From Bathymodiolus brooksi (lineage: Eukaryota; Mollusca; Bivalvia; Mytilida; Modiolidae), in NCBI GenBank assembly GCA_963680875.1, contig OY804580.1, positions 109,743,534 to 109,807,533 on the forward strand: 64,000 nucleotides of DNA, read 5' to 3'. The notes below the pieces were generated by a model. The model ran no database searches. It was not told the DNA's origin and saw only the letters and a list, made by a program, of their open reading frames with translations. The position numbers and the translations under genes were made by a program. Below are positions 55,801 through 64,000 of the stretch, piece after piece. Position 1 is the stretch's first letter. Each line of letters starts with the position of its first letter.

Positions 55801-56064
55801 TTCATGCTATACCAGTAGATTTATACCGATTTCAATGTATTAAAGAAAATTTGAGCCATTCTGAATTATTATCGATCGAAAATATTCGCGAATTTAGGGG
55901 TGCCATCTTAATTTGTAATTTTCGACCCCTAAATGACCTTTTACGAATGGCCAACATATTGTTTTGAATTCATCATACCCAAATTAGGATAAAAAACTAT
56001 GTTGGACCAAATACTAATAAAATGCCGCTAGACTTCACCTTTTCAGCAAATTGGACCTGACTAC
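52814..56064 (+). mobile_element. DNA transposon (Academ-like, decayed) inserted in the LINE
   Basis: A 3,251-bp element begins TAGTCAGGTC and ends GACCTGACTA, perfect 10-bp inverted ends. The terminal inverted repeats extend to about 74 bp left (52814-52887) and 67 bp right (55998-56064), diverged near the middle but nearly identical over the inner roughly 38 bp around CTAGCGGCATTTTATTAG. It is flanked by CTT direct duplications at 52811-52813 and 56065-56067. A 3-bp duplication plus an XPG-like nuclease and an eight-Cys finger are features I recall for the Academ superfamily. The boundary choice could shift by a base or two because CTTTA occurs at both edges. Confidence 0.85.
52936..55709 (+). 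pseudogene. Broken transposon gene: zinc fingers, XPG/FEN-like nuclease, Cys8 (CXC) motif
   Basis: From the ATG at 52936 the frame has CVICQEYKTD and stops at 53044. After a shift near 53095 a 459-residue frame (53072-54451) has WNLCIFCE and YHSKCLNAFKYD, a likely zinc finger. In-frame stops follow near 54449 and 54785, then 54818-55522 gives EEADMRMILHM, SATDTDVFLLLLHH and SITGCDTTSFFYGISKKKA, the acidic and helical signatures of XPG/FEN/XRN (PIN-like) nucleases. Another shift near 55490 leads to ISCQCSTGCITLRCSCKK, PCTDLC and a final Cys: eight cysteines of CXC type. No DDE transposase domain was recognised. At least five lesions make it nonfunctional as shown. Host-cell role: none assumed. 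Confidence 0.8.
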
Positions 56065-56369
56065 TTTATCTTATCGTCTATCTCTTTTTTCCAGAAAATA
56101 GCAAGACCTCCATACCCTCTCCTTGCCACCATGCTTAATTCTGGGTAGTCATCATCCACACTTTTTGCTACAACAGTCATATTTGCCTCAATATTTTGGA
56201 GGAAATTCTGTTCAGGTTTAAACAGCCAATGTTCTTGGACACAGCATATATCTAGTTTTTGTAGGAGCTGCTTGAGATATATCCTATTCCCTTTTACACT
56301 TTGTACGTTGAATGTTCCAACATAATCAACTTTGTTTTTCGCATTAAAAATGACAGTCTCGGAGGACAT
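56065..56369 (-). pseudogene. N-terminal endonuclease fragment of the same LINE, separated by an insertion
   Basis: The minus-strand frame from 56369 reads GTFNVQSVKGNRIYLKQLL, LDICCVQEHWL (QEHW carries the catalytic Glu of APE endonucleases) and GYGGLAIFWKKEI, then hits a stop created by the first bases of the inserted transposon. Skipping the element and one CTT copy, the frame continues without a stop into the fragment ending at 52810. The LINE 5' untranslated region should lie right of 56369 but I could not find its end. Confidence 0.9.
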
Positions 56370-56837
56370 TTTTTCTTTTGTCCTAAAAAATACTAAAAAG
56401 CTCTTAGAGTTGCTATTTAAATTGTACTTTTAATTGTACTAAATATATATTTGAAGTTTAACAAATGGTGCTCCTTGTCATCATTAGATTATCAAAATAT
56501 ATATACTAGCACCCGAAATTTTTTTATAAGCAACGGCCACTTTTTGATTGACGTTTTTATCGGCACTGGAATAATGTAAAAGGTCAGGTGGCTATATTGC
56601 ATTTACCATGACTGTTTGTTTATATAATAATAGTTTGTCCAAGAGCTTTGGGAATATTTTTTCTCAGCTTCTACTGTGTAGAATGAATTTGTATTTGGTA
56701 CATGTATGTAGCTTTGACATAATTATAGGATAATTAATTGGAGAGTGTAAATATCGAAAATATAATCACGAAAGCCGTAGAACGCAGTGATTTAACGATT
56801 GCGCATGCGTTCTCGGCATTTGTGTTTATGTGTTATA
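56370..56837. other. Probable LINE 5' region or flank
   Basis: AT-rich sequence right of the LINE endonuclease start. It may contain the LINE 5' leader, but I see no boundary signal. Confidence 0.3.
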
Positions 56838-57440
56838 TTGATAGATGCCATCCAGTTTTGCTATGTATTTGATGTATATATCACAATAGTCATCAAATCA
56901 TACAAATTCAACTAAAAACTGCCATTTTTTGTGAAAAAAGACAATCATTAAATGTTGAGGAAAATGAACTAATGGCTAGCCTGTGCTATTTTTAGAAACA
57001 TGTTAAGGTGGTAAATTGGATAGATCCCATCCAAGTTTGCTATGAATTTGGTTTATCTATCACAAGCGTCATCAAATCATAACAATTCAACTAAAAATTA
57101 TCATTTTTAATGAAAAAATATTATCATTAAATGTTGAGGAAAATCAGCCAATGGCTAGCCTGTGATATTTTTAGAAACATGTTAAGGTGCTAATTTGGAT
57201 AGATCCCATCCAGGTTTTCTATGAATTTGGTTTATCTATCACAAATGGCATCAAATCATAACAATTCAACTAAAAATTGCCATTTTTTATGGGAAGAAAG
57301 ACTTATTAAATGTTGAGGAAAATCAGCCAATGGCTAGCATGTGCTATTTTTAGAAACATTTTATGAGGTTAAATTGGAAAGGTCCCACCCAAATTTGCTT
57401 TGTATTTTGTTTATTGGTAATAAAGGTCATTAAATCATGA
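56838..57440. repeat. 179-bp satellite-like tandem repeat, about 3.4 units
   Basis: CATCAAATCATA(A)CAA at about 56891, 57070, 57249 and (diverged) 57428 sets a regular 179-bp period. Units include TAAATGTTGAGGAAAAT, AATGGCTAGCCTGTG, TTTTTAGAAACATGTTAAGG and TAGATCCCATCC. Nucleosome-size period. Confidence 0.88.
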
Positions 57441-57539
57441 ATGTCATTTAGAATAAAATTATGGCAGCATAATGTAAACTCAATTTGAAAAACGCAAAAA
57501 AAGCAAAAATTTCCAATTTGCAAATTTCGGAAAATATCC

Positions 57540-57900
57540 CATTCTTAGCCCAGATTTAGCAATGGAAAATGATATTGTGTAACAAAATGGTTTTTGTAGA
57601 AAGAAAGCTTAACATACATTTAACTAACATGTATAATGTTCCTTCATTTACAACCAGTTTTATTTTTATAACTTGGAAAAACAGAAGATTTTGTACTGAA
57701 GAATGCCCTCTCCAGGACCAAGTTTTAAGAGGTATGGTTGCCATGGCAACGGATCGTAATTTTTGAAATTTTATTTTTCTAAGTTGTTAAACTTGGTCAG
57801 GTAAGTGATCTGACAACATAACACCAATATCTGAAGACATGCATTTCCAGCCTACTGTATAGCTATTGAAGTCCTTACAGAGAATGGGTATTAAATATCC
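57540..57900 (+). repeat. Dispersed repeat shared (inverted) with 36.7 kb
   Basis: GGTTGCCATGGCAAC, GACATGCATTTCCAGC and GTCCTTACAGAGAATGGGTA, the reverse of the 36685-36890 order. A 65-codon frame inside (57569-57766) is not recognised. Confidence 0.55.
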
Positions 57901-58127
57901 ATAAATTTGGGAGATATGGCCCAAGATATGAATCACTCCTATATATATCAATCAAATCTTATTAAATTAAATAATACTTCTAACTTAACATAAAAATATG
58001 TTTTTTAAACAAGCTCTGCAGTTGTCACCTCAAAATGTGTTCATTCATTCTGATCTGCCCATTTTATGTTCACAGTCCAACAATTGAAAATTGTGATCAA
58101 ATAACTTGATGCCATAATTCTCTACAG

Positions 58128-58224
58128 CAATGATGACAGTGCTACAAGCACTTTGGATGCAGAAGACAGTAATGGGAATCATCGGGACCGCAGAACAACG
58201 AGCATCTGGTACTACTACTTATAA
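58128..58224 (+). CDS. Candidate terminal exon
   Basis: After a pyrimidine-containing acceptor (ATTCTCTACAG) the frame reads NDDSATSTLDAEDSNGNHRD, RRTTSIWYYYL and stop. It enters with one base, so it is phase-compatible with a two-base donor at 49107 in the candidate gene at 48.9 kb; the intervening intron would hold the LINE and DNA transposon. Amino-acid composition is protein-like but no family is recognised. Confidence 0.28.
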
Positions 58225-58419
58225 CTTAAATACGACCTATTCCTCCCATGGGATACAACACCACCAAAAGGTGCGTGAGCTATCTGTTAGGGGGCCGGGG
58301 AATTAATCAAATATACAACTTGCCATGGGGATGGAATGTAAATGGGTGTCTCGTATTTTGAGAATGCCATGCTCTTGCACAAAAAGACAACTTGTAGAAG
58401 ATCCTAATGAGCAACAGAA

Positions 58420-59262
58420 GAGATTGCAGATACCAATGGGGTAATCAGAAGTCGTAAATCTAAGATACCAATGGGGTAATCAGAAGTCGTAAATCTAAGA
58501 TACCAATGGGGTAATCAGAAGTCGTAAATCTAAGATACCAATGATGTAATGAGAAGTCGTAAATTTAAGATACCAATGGGGTAATCAGAAGTCGTAAATC
58601 TAAGATACTAATGGGGTAATCAGAAGTTGTAAATCTAAGATACCAATGGGGTAATCAGAAGTCGTAAATCTAAGATACCAATGGGGTAATCAGAAGTTGT
58701 AAATCTAAGATACCAATGGGGTAATCAGAAGTTGTAAATCTAAGATACCAATGGGGTAATCAGAAGTCGTAAATCTAAGATACCAATGGGGTAATCAGAA
58801 ACCGTAAATCTAAGATACTAATGGGGTAGTCAGAATCCGTAAATCTAAGATACCAATGGGGTAATCAGAAGTCGTAAATCTAAGATACCAATGGGGTAAT
58901 CAGAAACCGTAAATCTAAGATACCAATGGGGTAATCAGAAGATGTAAATCTAAGATACCAATGGGGTAATCAGAAACCGTAAATCTAAGATACCAATGGG
59001 GTAATCAGAAGTCGTAAATCTAAGATACCAATGGGGTAATCAGAAGTTGTAAATCTAAGATACCAATGGGGTAATCAGAAGTCGTAAATCTAAGATACCA
59101 ATGGGGTAATCAGAATCCGTAAATCTAAGATACCAATGGGGTAATCAGAAGTCGTAAATCGAAGGACAGCAACAAAATGGGCAAAAGAAAACAAACAGAC
59201 AAACAATGATCTACAAAACACTACACAGCAAACTAAAGATCGAGCAACACGAACTCCATTCT
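58420..59262 (-). repeat. R1 copy (inverted) with a 35-bp minisatellite of about 21 units
   Basis: Array at about 58425-59165: unit AAGATACCAATGGGGTAATC, AGAAGTCGTAAATCT; variants AGAAGTTG, AGAAACCG, AGAATCCG. It continues into inverted R1 sequence GAAGGACAGCAACAAAATGG, GATCTACAAAACACTACACA, CGAGCAACACGAACTCC. Confidence 0.95.
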
Positions 59263-59491
59263 TGGGGCTGTTGGTAGCGGTCATTGTCAATGACTCCATC
59301 GATTATATCAGGAATACATGTACATCTGTCGGACAATAGGCCTATAACAATACAACCATTGATCTATATGATTTTTTATTTGTTAGGCAATGGCTACGAT
59401 TACCTGGATTAGGTAATAATAACGAAAAATTAGGATCACCTGAGAGACTAAGTGCCTGAATACAATTCAGATTCAGGAACCTATTTCACGG

Positions 59492-60326
59492 GAAAATATG
59501 GAAGCAGGTCAAATCGGCCCCAAACCAAATCGGCCCAAAGTCAAATCGGCCCTAGTTAAATCGGCCCCAAGTCAAATCGGCCCCACTTTTGTCGTTTACT
59601 ATTGTCAACATGCAAATAGTTTGAACACTATTCAGCAAAAACTAAATATAAACGTCTGACTATATCTAGCCATGCTTAAAATAATCAATAATATTGCCGA
59701 TAAAAGTTCAGTGTCTGCATATATATGATGCACATTTCCTCCATGTACATTGTCCATGAGGAGGACTTTAATTTCGTTTTGTTTAATCATTTCCAGTCTA
59801 AATGTCCTTTAGGCACCGACCATTGATGACCTCTGTATATGAATGGTTTATTTCTATTTCGGTGTTCAGAAGAAGTTAATAACTTGTTAAATATCTACAA
59901 ATGATATATACAGGTATTTAGTTTTTTTGGGGTTTTTTTTTTTTGTAATTGTCCAGTGGACTCTTCCAATACTTGGACTCTTCCAAATACTAGACTCATC
60001 AGAGACATAGATATGTTTAGTAATCACTTACGGTAATTATGCCATAAATTAATCATTAATTAATTTCTTTGATCCTTACAAAAGAATCCGCTCACCAATA
60101 AGATTTAAATTTTACATCTTTTCACTAAAAATATTAATTTATATTAATATATAATTTTTTTATTTATTTATTCTTTTTTTATTTTTATTTTTTTGGGCCG
60201 ATATGACTTTCATTTTGAGGCCGATTTGACTTGGGGCCGATTTGAATTGGGGCCAATTTGACTTGGGGCCGATTTGAATTGGGGCCAATTTGACTTGGGG
60301 CCGATTTGACTGGAAATCGAAAATAT
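59492..60326. mobile_element. Inner hAT-like miniature element with tandem-repeat inverted ends
   Basis: Lies between GAAAATAT direct copies at 59492-59499 and 60319-60326. The left end holds five tandem GTCAAATCGGCCCCA-type motifs, the right end about seven in opposite orientation (GGGGCCGATTTGACTT). No open frame. Same design as the CGGCCTTA element at 10.1 kb, with different sequence. Confidence 0.82.
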
Positions 60327-60483
60327 CGGGTAATCGTAATTTTATTTGTTAGAGTTACCTGGTCTTATTATTACCCGGAAGTTCTAGGGATTTCCTTATT
60401 GTACATAAATAATTGAAAGAATTATTATTATTATATATCAATTTGTAATTGATAATATATTGTAAATCAATACATCAAAAAGA

Positions 60484-60952
60484 TATGATTGATTGATTGA
60501 TTGATGTTTAACGTCCAGCGAGCAATTTTTCAGCTATATTCAGGACGAGATAAAAAAAATTAAACGACACGGGACTCGAAACAAGGAAAGGTGATGGGTA
60601 TGGATGGATAAATTAGCCAGTGCAACAGATCTCCTATGGACCACTCATCACGAGCATAATGCTCATGATGAGCTGTTACACTGGGTTCTTTAACGCGCGA
60701 AGAGGGTGGCAATCTCTCAACACAGGACCTCGGTTTTATTTACGTCTCATCCGAAGGACGGGTTGGTTGTTAATTTATACATCCCGCACAACCGATGGAT
60801 GCCCCTTCAAGCCGAAGAAGCTCTCGGTCCCATTTCTTTACCCTGGGGTGCCCGTGGGGTTGGCCCCTTTTAGAGAACTAGTGCCTCTAGGTCGGAGAAA
60901 CCTGGTGCCTATTCTACCCCCGGCACACCCTCTGGGAGGGGGGTAAAAAAGA
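60484..60952 (+). repeat. Dispersed repeat beginning GATTGATTGATGTTTAACGTCC
   Basis: GATTGATTGATTGATGTTTAA, CGTCCAGCGAGC, CACAGGACCTCGG, CTCATCCGAAGGACG, CACCCTCTGGGAGGGGGG. The GATTGATTGATGTTTAACGTCC to TCTCATCCGAAGGAC layout is one I know as abundant in mollusc genomes. The 108-codon frame inside is not a gene. Its middle holds the palindrome TCATCACGAGCATAATGCTC, ATGATGA. Confidence 0.65.
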
Positions 60953-61555
60953 TATGAAATATACTTCGTAAATATATTTACAAAGATGGAATTACATAAG
61001 AAATTATCAAGTTACTTTCCTTTGTTATAGCACTGTCTCCATAGCCAGTACGTGCCGGATTTTGGTGGCGCTTTGAGGCCAACACATTTAAGATGGTTCT
61101 GGCACACTCTAAACATCCATCGCAAACTATGGATGCATAAAGATGAACATCAATTTAACAGAATGAACAGGTCCATTCGGCTGTTTCTTTTGTTTTACTA
61201 ATTTAGTTTTTTCCGGGTAATAATAAGACCAGGTAATTCTAACAAATAAAATTACGATTACCCGATTTTTTTCCGTGAAATATGTTCCTGAACCTGAATT
61301 GTATTCCGGTACTTAGTCTTTCAGGTAATCCTAATTTTTCGTTATTATTACCCAATCCAGGTAAATCCGGGTAATCGTAGCCAGTGCCTATTTGTTAACC
61401 AGTCATTATCAAAGTTGTCGTCCTGAATACATACTGCTCTCTAGACGTTCAGCAATAATCAATCAATTAATATAGATGATATACTAGTACTGATTCATGA
61501 CTTCATATTAAACAACTTAAAATTACTACTTATTCTCTTTAGATAAACAAAATTG

Positions 61556-61750
61556 CACTAAAGTTGTGAGTTCGAACCCCGTTCATGGCGAGGTGTACTC
61601 GATATAGCATTATGTGATATAGGTTGTTAGTGACTTGTGAAAAGTTGGTGGTTTTCTCCGGGTCCTCCGGTTTCCTCCACCAATAAAACTGACTGCCACG
61701 ATATAACTGAAATATTGTTGAAAGTGGAGTTAAACACCATAAACCACCAA
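61556..61750 (+). mobile_element. S1 SINE, head truncated before A box
   Basis: GTGAGTTCGAACCCCGTTCA (B box), GGTGTACTCGATATAGCATT, GGTGGTTTTCTCCGGGTCC, CACGATATAACTGAAATATTG, TTAAACACCATAAACC. Ends about 130 bp downstream of the P450 stop codon. Confidence 0.85.
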
Positions 61751-61879
61751 CCAACCACCTAAAACAAAATTGGATATTTTCTGAAACTACTAAAGAAAGA
61801 ATATTTATCAACACATTTTATTATAAATAAGAACTAGTAAACTAATATAATACTGATATAAATAGCATGTTACAGTCAT

Positions 61880-61979
61880 TTATCTTTTTTCTAATATCAC
61901 TTTGATTCCATTCTTAGCCCTCATTACCAGTTCTGGACTTGTTTCGTAGTTATGACCAGGAACAAGGGAAACATGATAT
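61880..61979 (-). CDS. Cytochrome P450 (CYP4-like) last exon
   Basis: The reverse strand after a CAACAG acceptor reads RYHVSLVPGHNYETSPELV, MRAKNGIKVILEKR and stop. This matches the end of CYP4-family P450s, where the strand after the heme-binding helix is followed by a P-x-L-V-x-R-x-(K/R)-N-G-I motif. The 100-bp exon takes one base to complete the Arg codon split by the intron and ends in TAA. CYP4 enzymes are heme monooxygenases of the ER, typically hydroxylating fatty acids (family knowledge). Confidence 0.85.
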
Positions 61980-62031
61980 CTGTTGAAAGATCAACAACAA
62001 AATATTAATAAATATATTCATCCGACTGTCT

Positions 62032-62320
62032 TATAAGAAGCAGGAATTGCTTACCCTTTGTGACACCTGGGTTCACTCCCAGCTTTGGAGAGTCCATGAC
62101 ACCTGGGTTCACTCCCGGCTTTGGTGAGTCCATCACATGTTGCTCATCTTTGGGTTCACTCCTGGCTTTGGTGAGTCCATCACATGTTGCTCATCTTTTT
62201 AGTTTTCTGTGTTGTGTTGTTTTTTGTGTGTTTTGTTTGTCTTGTCCTGTGTCTTGTGTGCACAATGTTGACAGTGTCTCTGAAGAGTACATTCTTGATT
62301 GCCACTTCGGTTTTCTCAAA
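62032..62320 (+). repeat. R1 dispersed repeat with internal short duplication
   Basis: AAGCAGGAATTGCTTACCC, then three diverged copies of GGGTTCACTCC-GGCTTTGG-GAGTCCAT(C/G)AC over 62068-62190, then TTGTTTGTCTTGTCCTG and CACTTCGGTTTTCTC. Sits in the P450 intron: an early-stage array. Confidence 0.82.
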
Positions 62321-62589
62321 ATGTCAGTATGGAAGTGTTTCTATTTGCATAGGTATTTAATTTGTTCATCATAATTGTTGATGATCTGTATGCAATTATT
62401 TAAACTTTAATTTACTGCAAGTATAGCGAAAAGAATGCATAGTGTACTCATTTTCCCCTACGGTATCATGCATTCAGTAGTCAACTGTTCAGGCACACAC
62501 TGACATGGTTTATGAGATACACCAATTATTGAAATGCAAAGTGCCTCAAAAATGTTATTATTATTAAAGGGAGCTATGCTTAGGGTAAT

Positions 62590-62840
62590 GGTGTTTAACA
62601 CCCCTTTAAACAATATTTCAGTTATATCGTAACGGTCAGTTTTGTTGGTGGAGGAAACCGGAGTACCCGGAAAAAACCATCGAACTGTCGCAAGTCACTG
62701 ACAAACTTTATCACATAATGTTGTATTGAGTACATCTCGCCATGAGTGGAATTTGAACTCACACGTTAGTAGTGAAAGGCACTGATTGCACAGATATTTG
62801 TAAATCCAACTACCATACGATCCCAGCCACCACTGACCCT
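62590..62840 (-). mobile_element. S1 SINE, inverted
   Basis: AACAATATTTCAGTTATATCG, GTCAGTTTTGTTGGTGGAGG, GTCGCAAGTCACTGACAAAC, TTGTATTGAGTACATCTCGC, GTGGAATTTGAACTCAC, CCAACTACCATACGATCCC. Lies next to the P450 heme exon. Confidence 0.85.
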
Positions 62841-62894
62841 AATTGTGTAAGTAATGGCATGGTAAAGAAACAAATAACTCTAATATATATTTAC

Positions 62895-62960
62895 CTTTGT
62901 ACAAACCTTCCTACAACGACCTTTAATTCATCCATAGCAAAGTGTTGACCTATACAGTTT
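62895..62960 (-). CDS. Cytochrome P450 (CYP4-like) heme-binding exon
   Basis: A 66-bp exon reading NCIGQHFAMDELKVVVGRF and VQ. The Cys of (R)NCIGQ is the axial heme ligand, and Q-x-FAM-x-ELKVVV is a CYP4 hallmark. Acceptor GTTGTAG, donor CAAAG|GTAAAT. Its phase fits the last exon exactly across a 915-bp intron carrying an R1 copy and an S1 SINE. The preceding exon, which should end in the FSxGPR segment, was not found up to 64000, so the rest of the gene lies to the right. Confidence 0.87.
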
Positions 62961-63009
62961 CTACAACGGCACAATAGAATGAGTGAGTGATTATTACTTA
63001 ATGATAAGC

Positions 63010-63345
63010 AAGAGAAGATGTTTTATAGCCATATCCTGGCGAGAGCAAGTTATATTATGATGACATGATGATGTCTGTTTCATGGCTGAACTGGCTTTTT
63101 ATAATCATAGCTCACTGAAACAAACAAACAACTTACAGACGTGTCAGTCCACTCGGATACATTATCTAGACTCTGAGTCAACAAGTTTTTGTCATTATTC
63201 CTTAATGCTGTGTACTTAAAGGAAAGGGAACAAATACCATTTTCATAGTCTTTGGTTTGATCCGACTGGATAGAACCTATGATCTAGCACATTTGAGGCG
63301 ATCATACTTATTAACCATTACACCAATGCAGCTGTGAGCAGAATG
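63010..63345 (-). mobile_element. S2 SINE, inverted, diverged head
   Basis: AGCTCACTGAAACAAAC, CGTGTCAGTCCACTCGGATA, GAGTCAACAAGTTTTTGTC, CAAATACCATTTTCATAGTC, GAACCTATGATCTAGCACAT, ACCATTACACCAATGCAGCTG. Confidence 0.75.
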
Positions 63346-63479
63346 CAGGGTTGTACTATTGAAAGGCTTGTAAAAATATCATCAACTATCAATTTATTAT
63401 TTATACTATTTGTAACAAGGTTTATTAGAGGTATTTATTATTAAAATTTACAGTACCTAAATATAGTAATTATTATTAA

Positions 63480-63665
63480 ACAAAGGATCTCCTCCATCAG
63501 GTTTAAGTGACCATAGCTGATCTTTGGCTATCCTGTTCAGGCCCTTTGGTTTTTTTGCATCCAAGGATTTTTAAATTAGTTAGCTTGCTAATCTTTTGGA
63601 GATGAGCATTTCTGATAAAGGTGATTCTAGAAACATGTCGTGTGCACAAAATTAGATATCTACAT
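63480..63665 (+). repeat. R3 dispersed repeat copy
   Basis: GGATCTCCTCCATCAGGTTT, CTTTGGCTATCCTGTTCAGG, CTAATCTTTTGGAGATGAGC, GATTCTAGAAACATGTCGTG, AATTAGATATCTAC. Shows the segment order from which three arrays arose. Confidence 0.8.
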
Positions 63666-63707
63666 TTTTATTGTAAGACATTCGTATGTTTTAGAGGAGA
63701 ATGTCAA

Positions 63708-63803
63708 CTCTGTCCAATTAGACTAGTTGACCTTTACACTCTTTACTCCAATCATTTCTAATTAGACTAGTTGACCTTTACACTCTTTACTCCAATCATT
63801 TCT
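63708..63803. repeat. 48-bp tandem duplication
   Basis: AATTAGACTAGTTGACCTTT, ACACTCTTTACTCCAATCATTTC occurs twice head-to-tail, nearly identical. Confidence 0.9.
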
Positions 63804-63879
63804 ATTTCTTTGCAAAGTCTGTATTGGATGAGTATAATTTCTGAATACAAAATACAAATAAAGATTGGATCGGTCGGTA

Positions 63880-64000
63880 ATGAAAAAGAAACTGCTAACC
63901 CATCACAGACACCCGAGTTCACCCCGGTTTTCAGTTTGGTTCGTGTTGCTCGATGTTTTCTGTGTAGTGTTTTGTAGATCGTTGTTTGTCTTGTTAACCT
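63880..64000 (+). repeat. R1 dispersed repeat, cut by window end
   Basis: GAAACTGCTAACCCATCACAG, GTTCACCCCGGTTTTCAG, GGTTCGTGTTGCTCGATG, GTAGTGTTTTGTAGATCGTT. Confidence 0.8.

Larger units (their letters stand above)
59378..61396. mobile_element. Outer DNA element with about 170-bp inverted ends
   Basis: Ends AGGCAATGGCTACGATTACC (59385) and, inverted, AGGCACTGGCTACGATTACC (61389). Both arms continue GGTAATAATAACGAAAAATT, AGGATNACCTGANAGACTAA, CAATTCAG-TTCAGGAAC, TTTCACGG. Direct ATTTGTT flanks at 59378-59384 and 61390-61396 (7 or 8 bp). The left arm is split by the inner element. Because TTATTTGTTAG also occurs inside the arms, the exact duplication is uncertain. Confidence 0.75.

Noticed and set aside
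60620..60946. 108-codon frame
   Set aside because: Lies wholly inside a dispersed repeat beginning GATTGATTGATGTTTAACGTCC and has no protein family.

Overview
The window is AT-rich, repeat-dense eukaryotic DNA with spliced genes, tRNA-derived SINEs, non-LTR retrotransposons, cut-and-paste DNA elements and many minisatellites. I infer a mollusc, most likely a bivalve, because several dispersed repeats resemble ones I associate with bivalve genomes; the sequence alone does not fix the species.

Left part (about 2.4-25.1 kb, minus strand). Thirteen phase-compatible exons build one large mosaic serine protease gene, read right to left: CUB, long Ser/Thr-rich stretch, CUB, two LDL-receptor class A modules, SRCR, a trypsin domain with His, Asp and Ser present, then the start of a MAM domain that runs off the left edge. 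The 5' end was not found. Its introns hold SINEs, a hAT-like miniature element with tandem-repeat termini, and five of the minisatellites.

Middle part (25-49 kb). No confident host gene. It holds a 59-bp minisatellite of about 4.2 kb, smaller arrays, and a perfect GGCTT pentamer array of 862 units (4.3 kb). Around it lie LINE 3' fragments, a retroelement protein remnant, hairpin elements, and short candidate exons including a possible plus-strand first-exon pair at 48.9-49.1 kb.

Right part (49-64 kb). A minus-strand APE-type LINE (49.7-56.4 kb) is split inside its endonuclease by a 3.25-kb decayed DNA transposon with inverted termini, a 3-bp target duplication, and a broken gene carrying an XPG/FEN-like nuclease region and an eight-cysteine motif (Academ-like). 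Removing the insert and one CTT copy makes the endonuclease frame continuous. Further right are a 179-bp satellite, a 35-bp minisatellite, a nested pair of DNA elements whose empty site survives in the sister arm, and the last two exons of a CYP4-like cytochrome P450 gene on the minus strand.

The recurring theme is that at least nine tandem arrays are amplified pieces of just four dispersed repeat families, called here R1, R3, S1 and S2: R1 gives four arrays with 62-, 46-, 59- and 35-bp units, R3 gives three from three different segments, and S1 and S2 (tRNA-SINEs) give one each.
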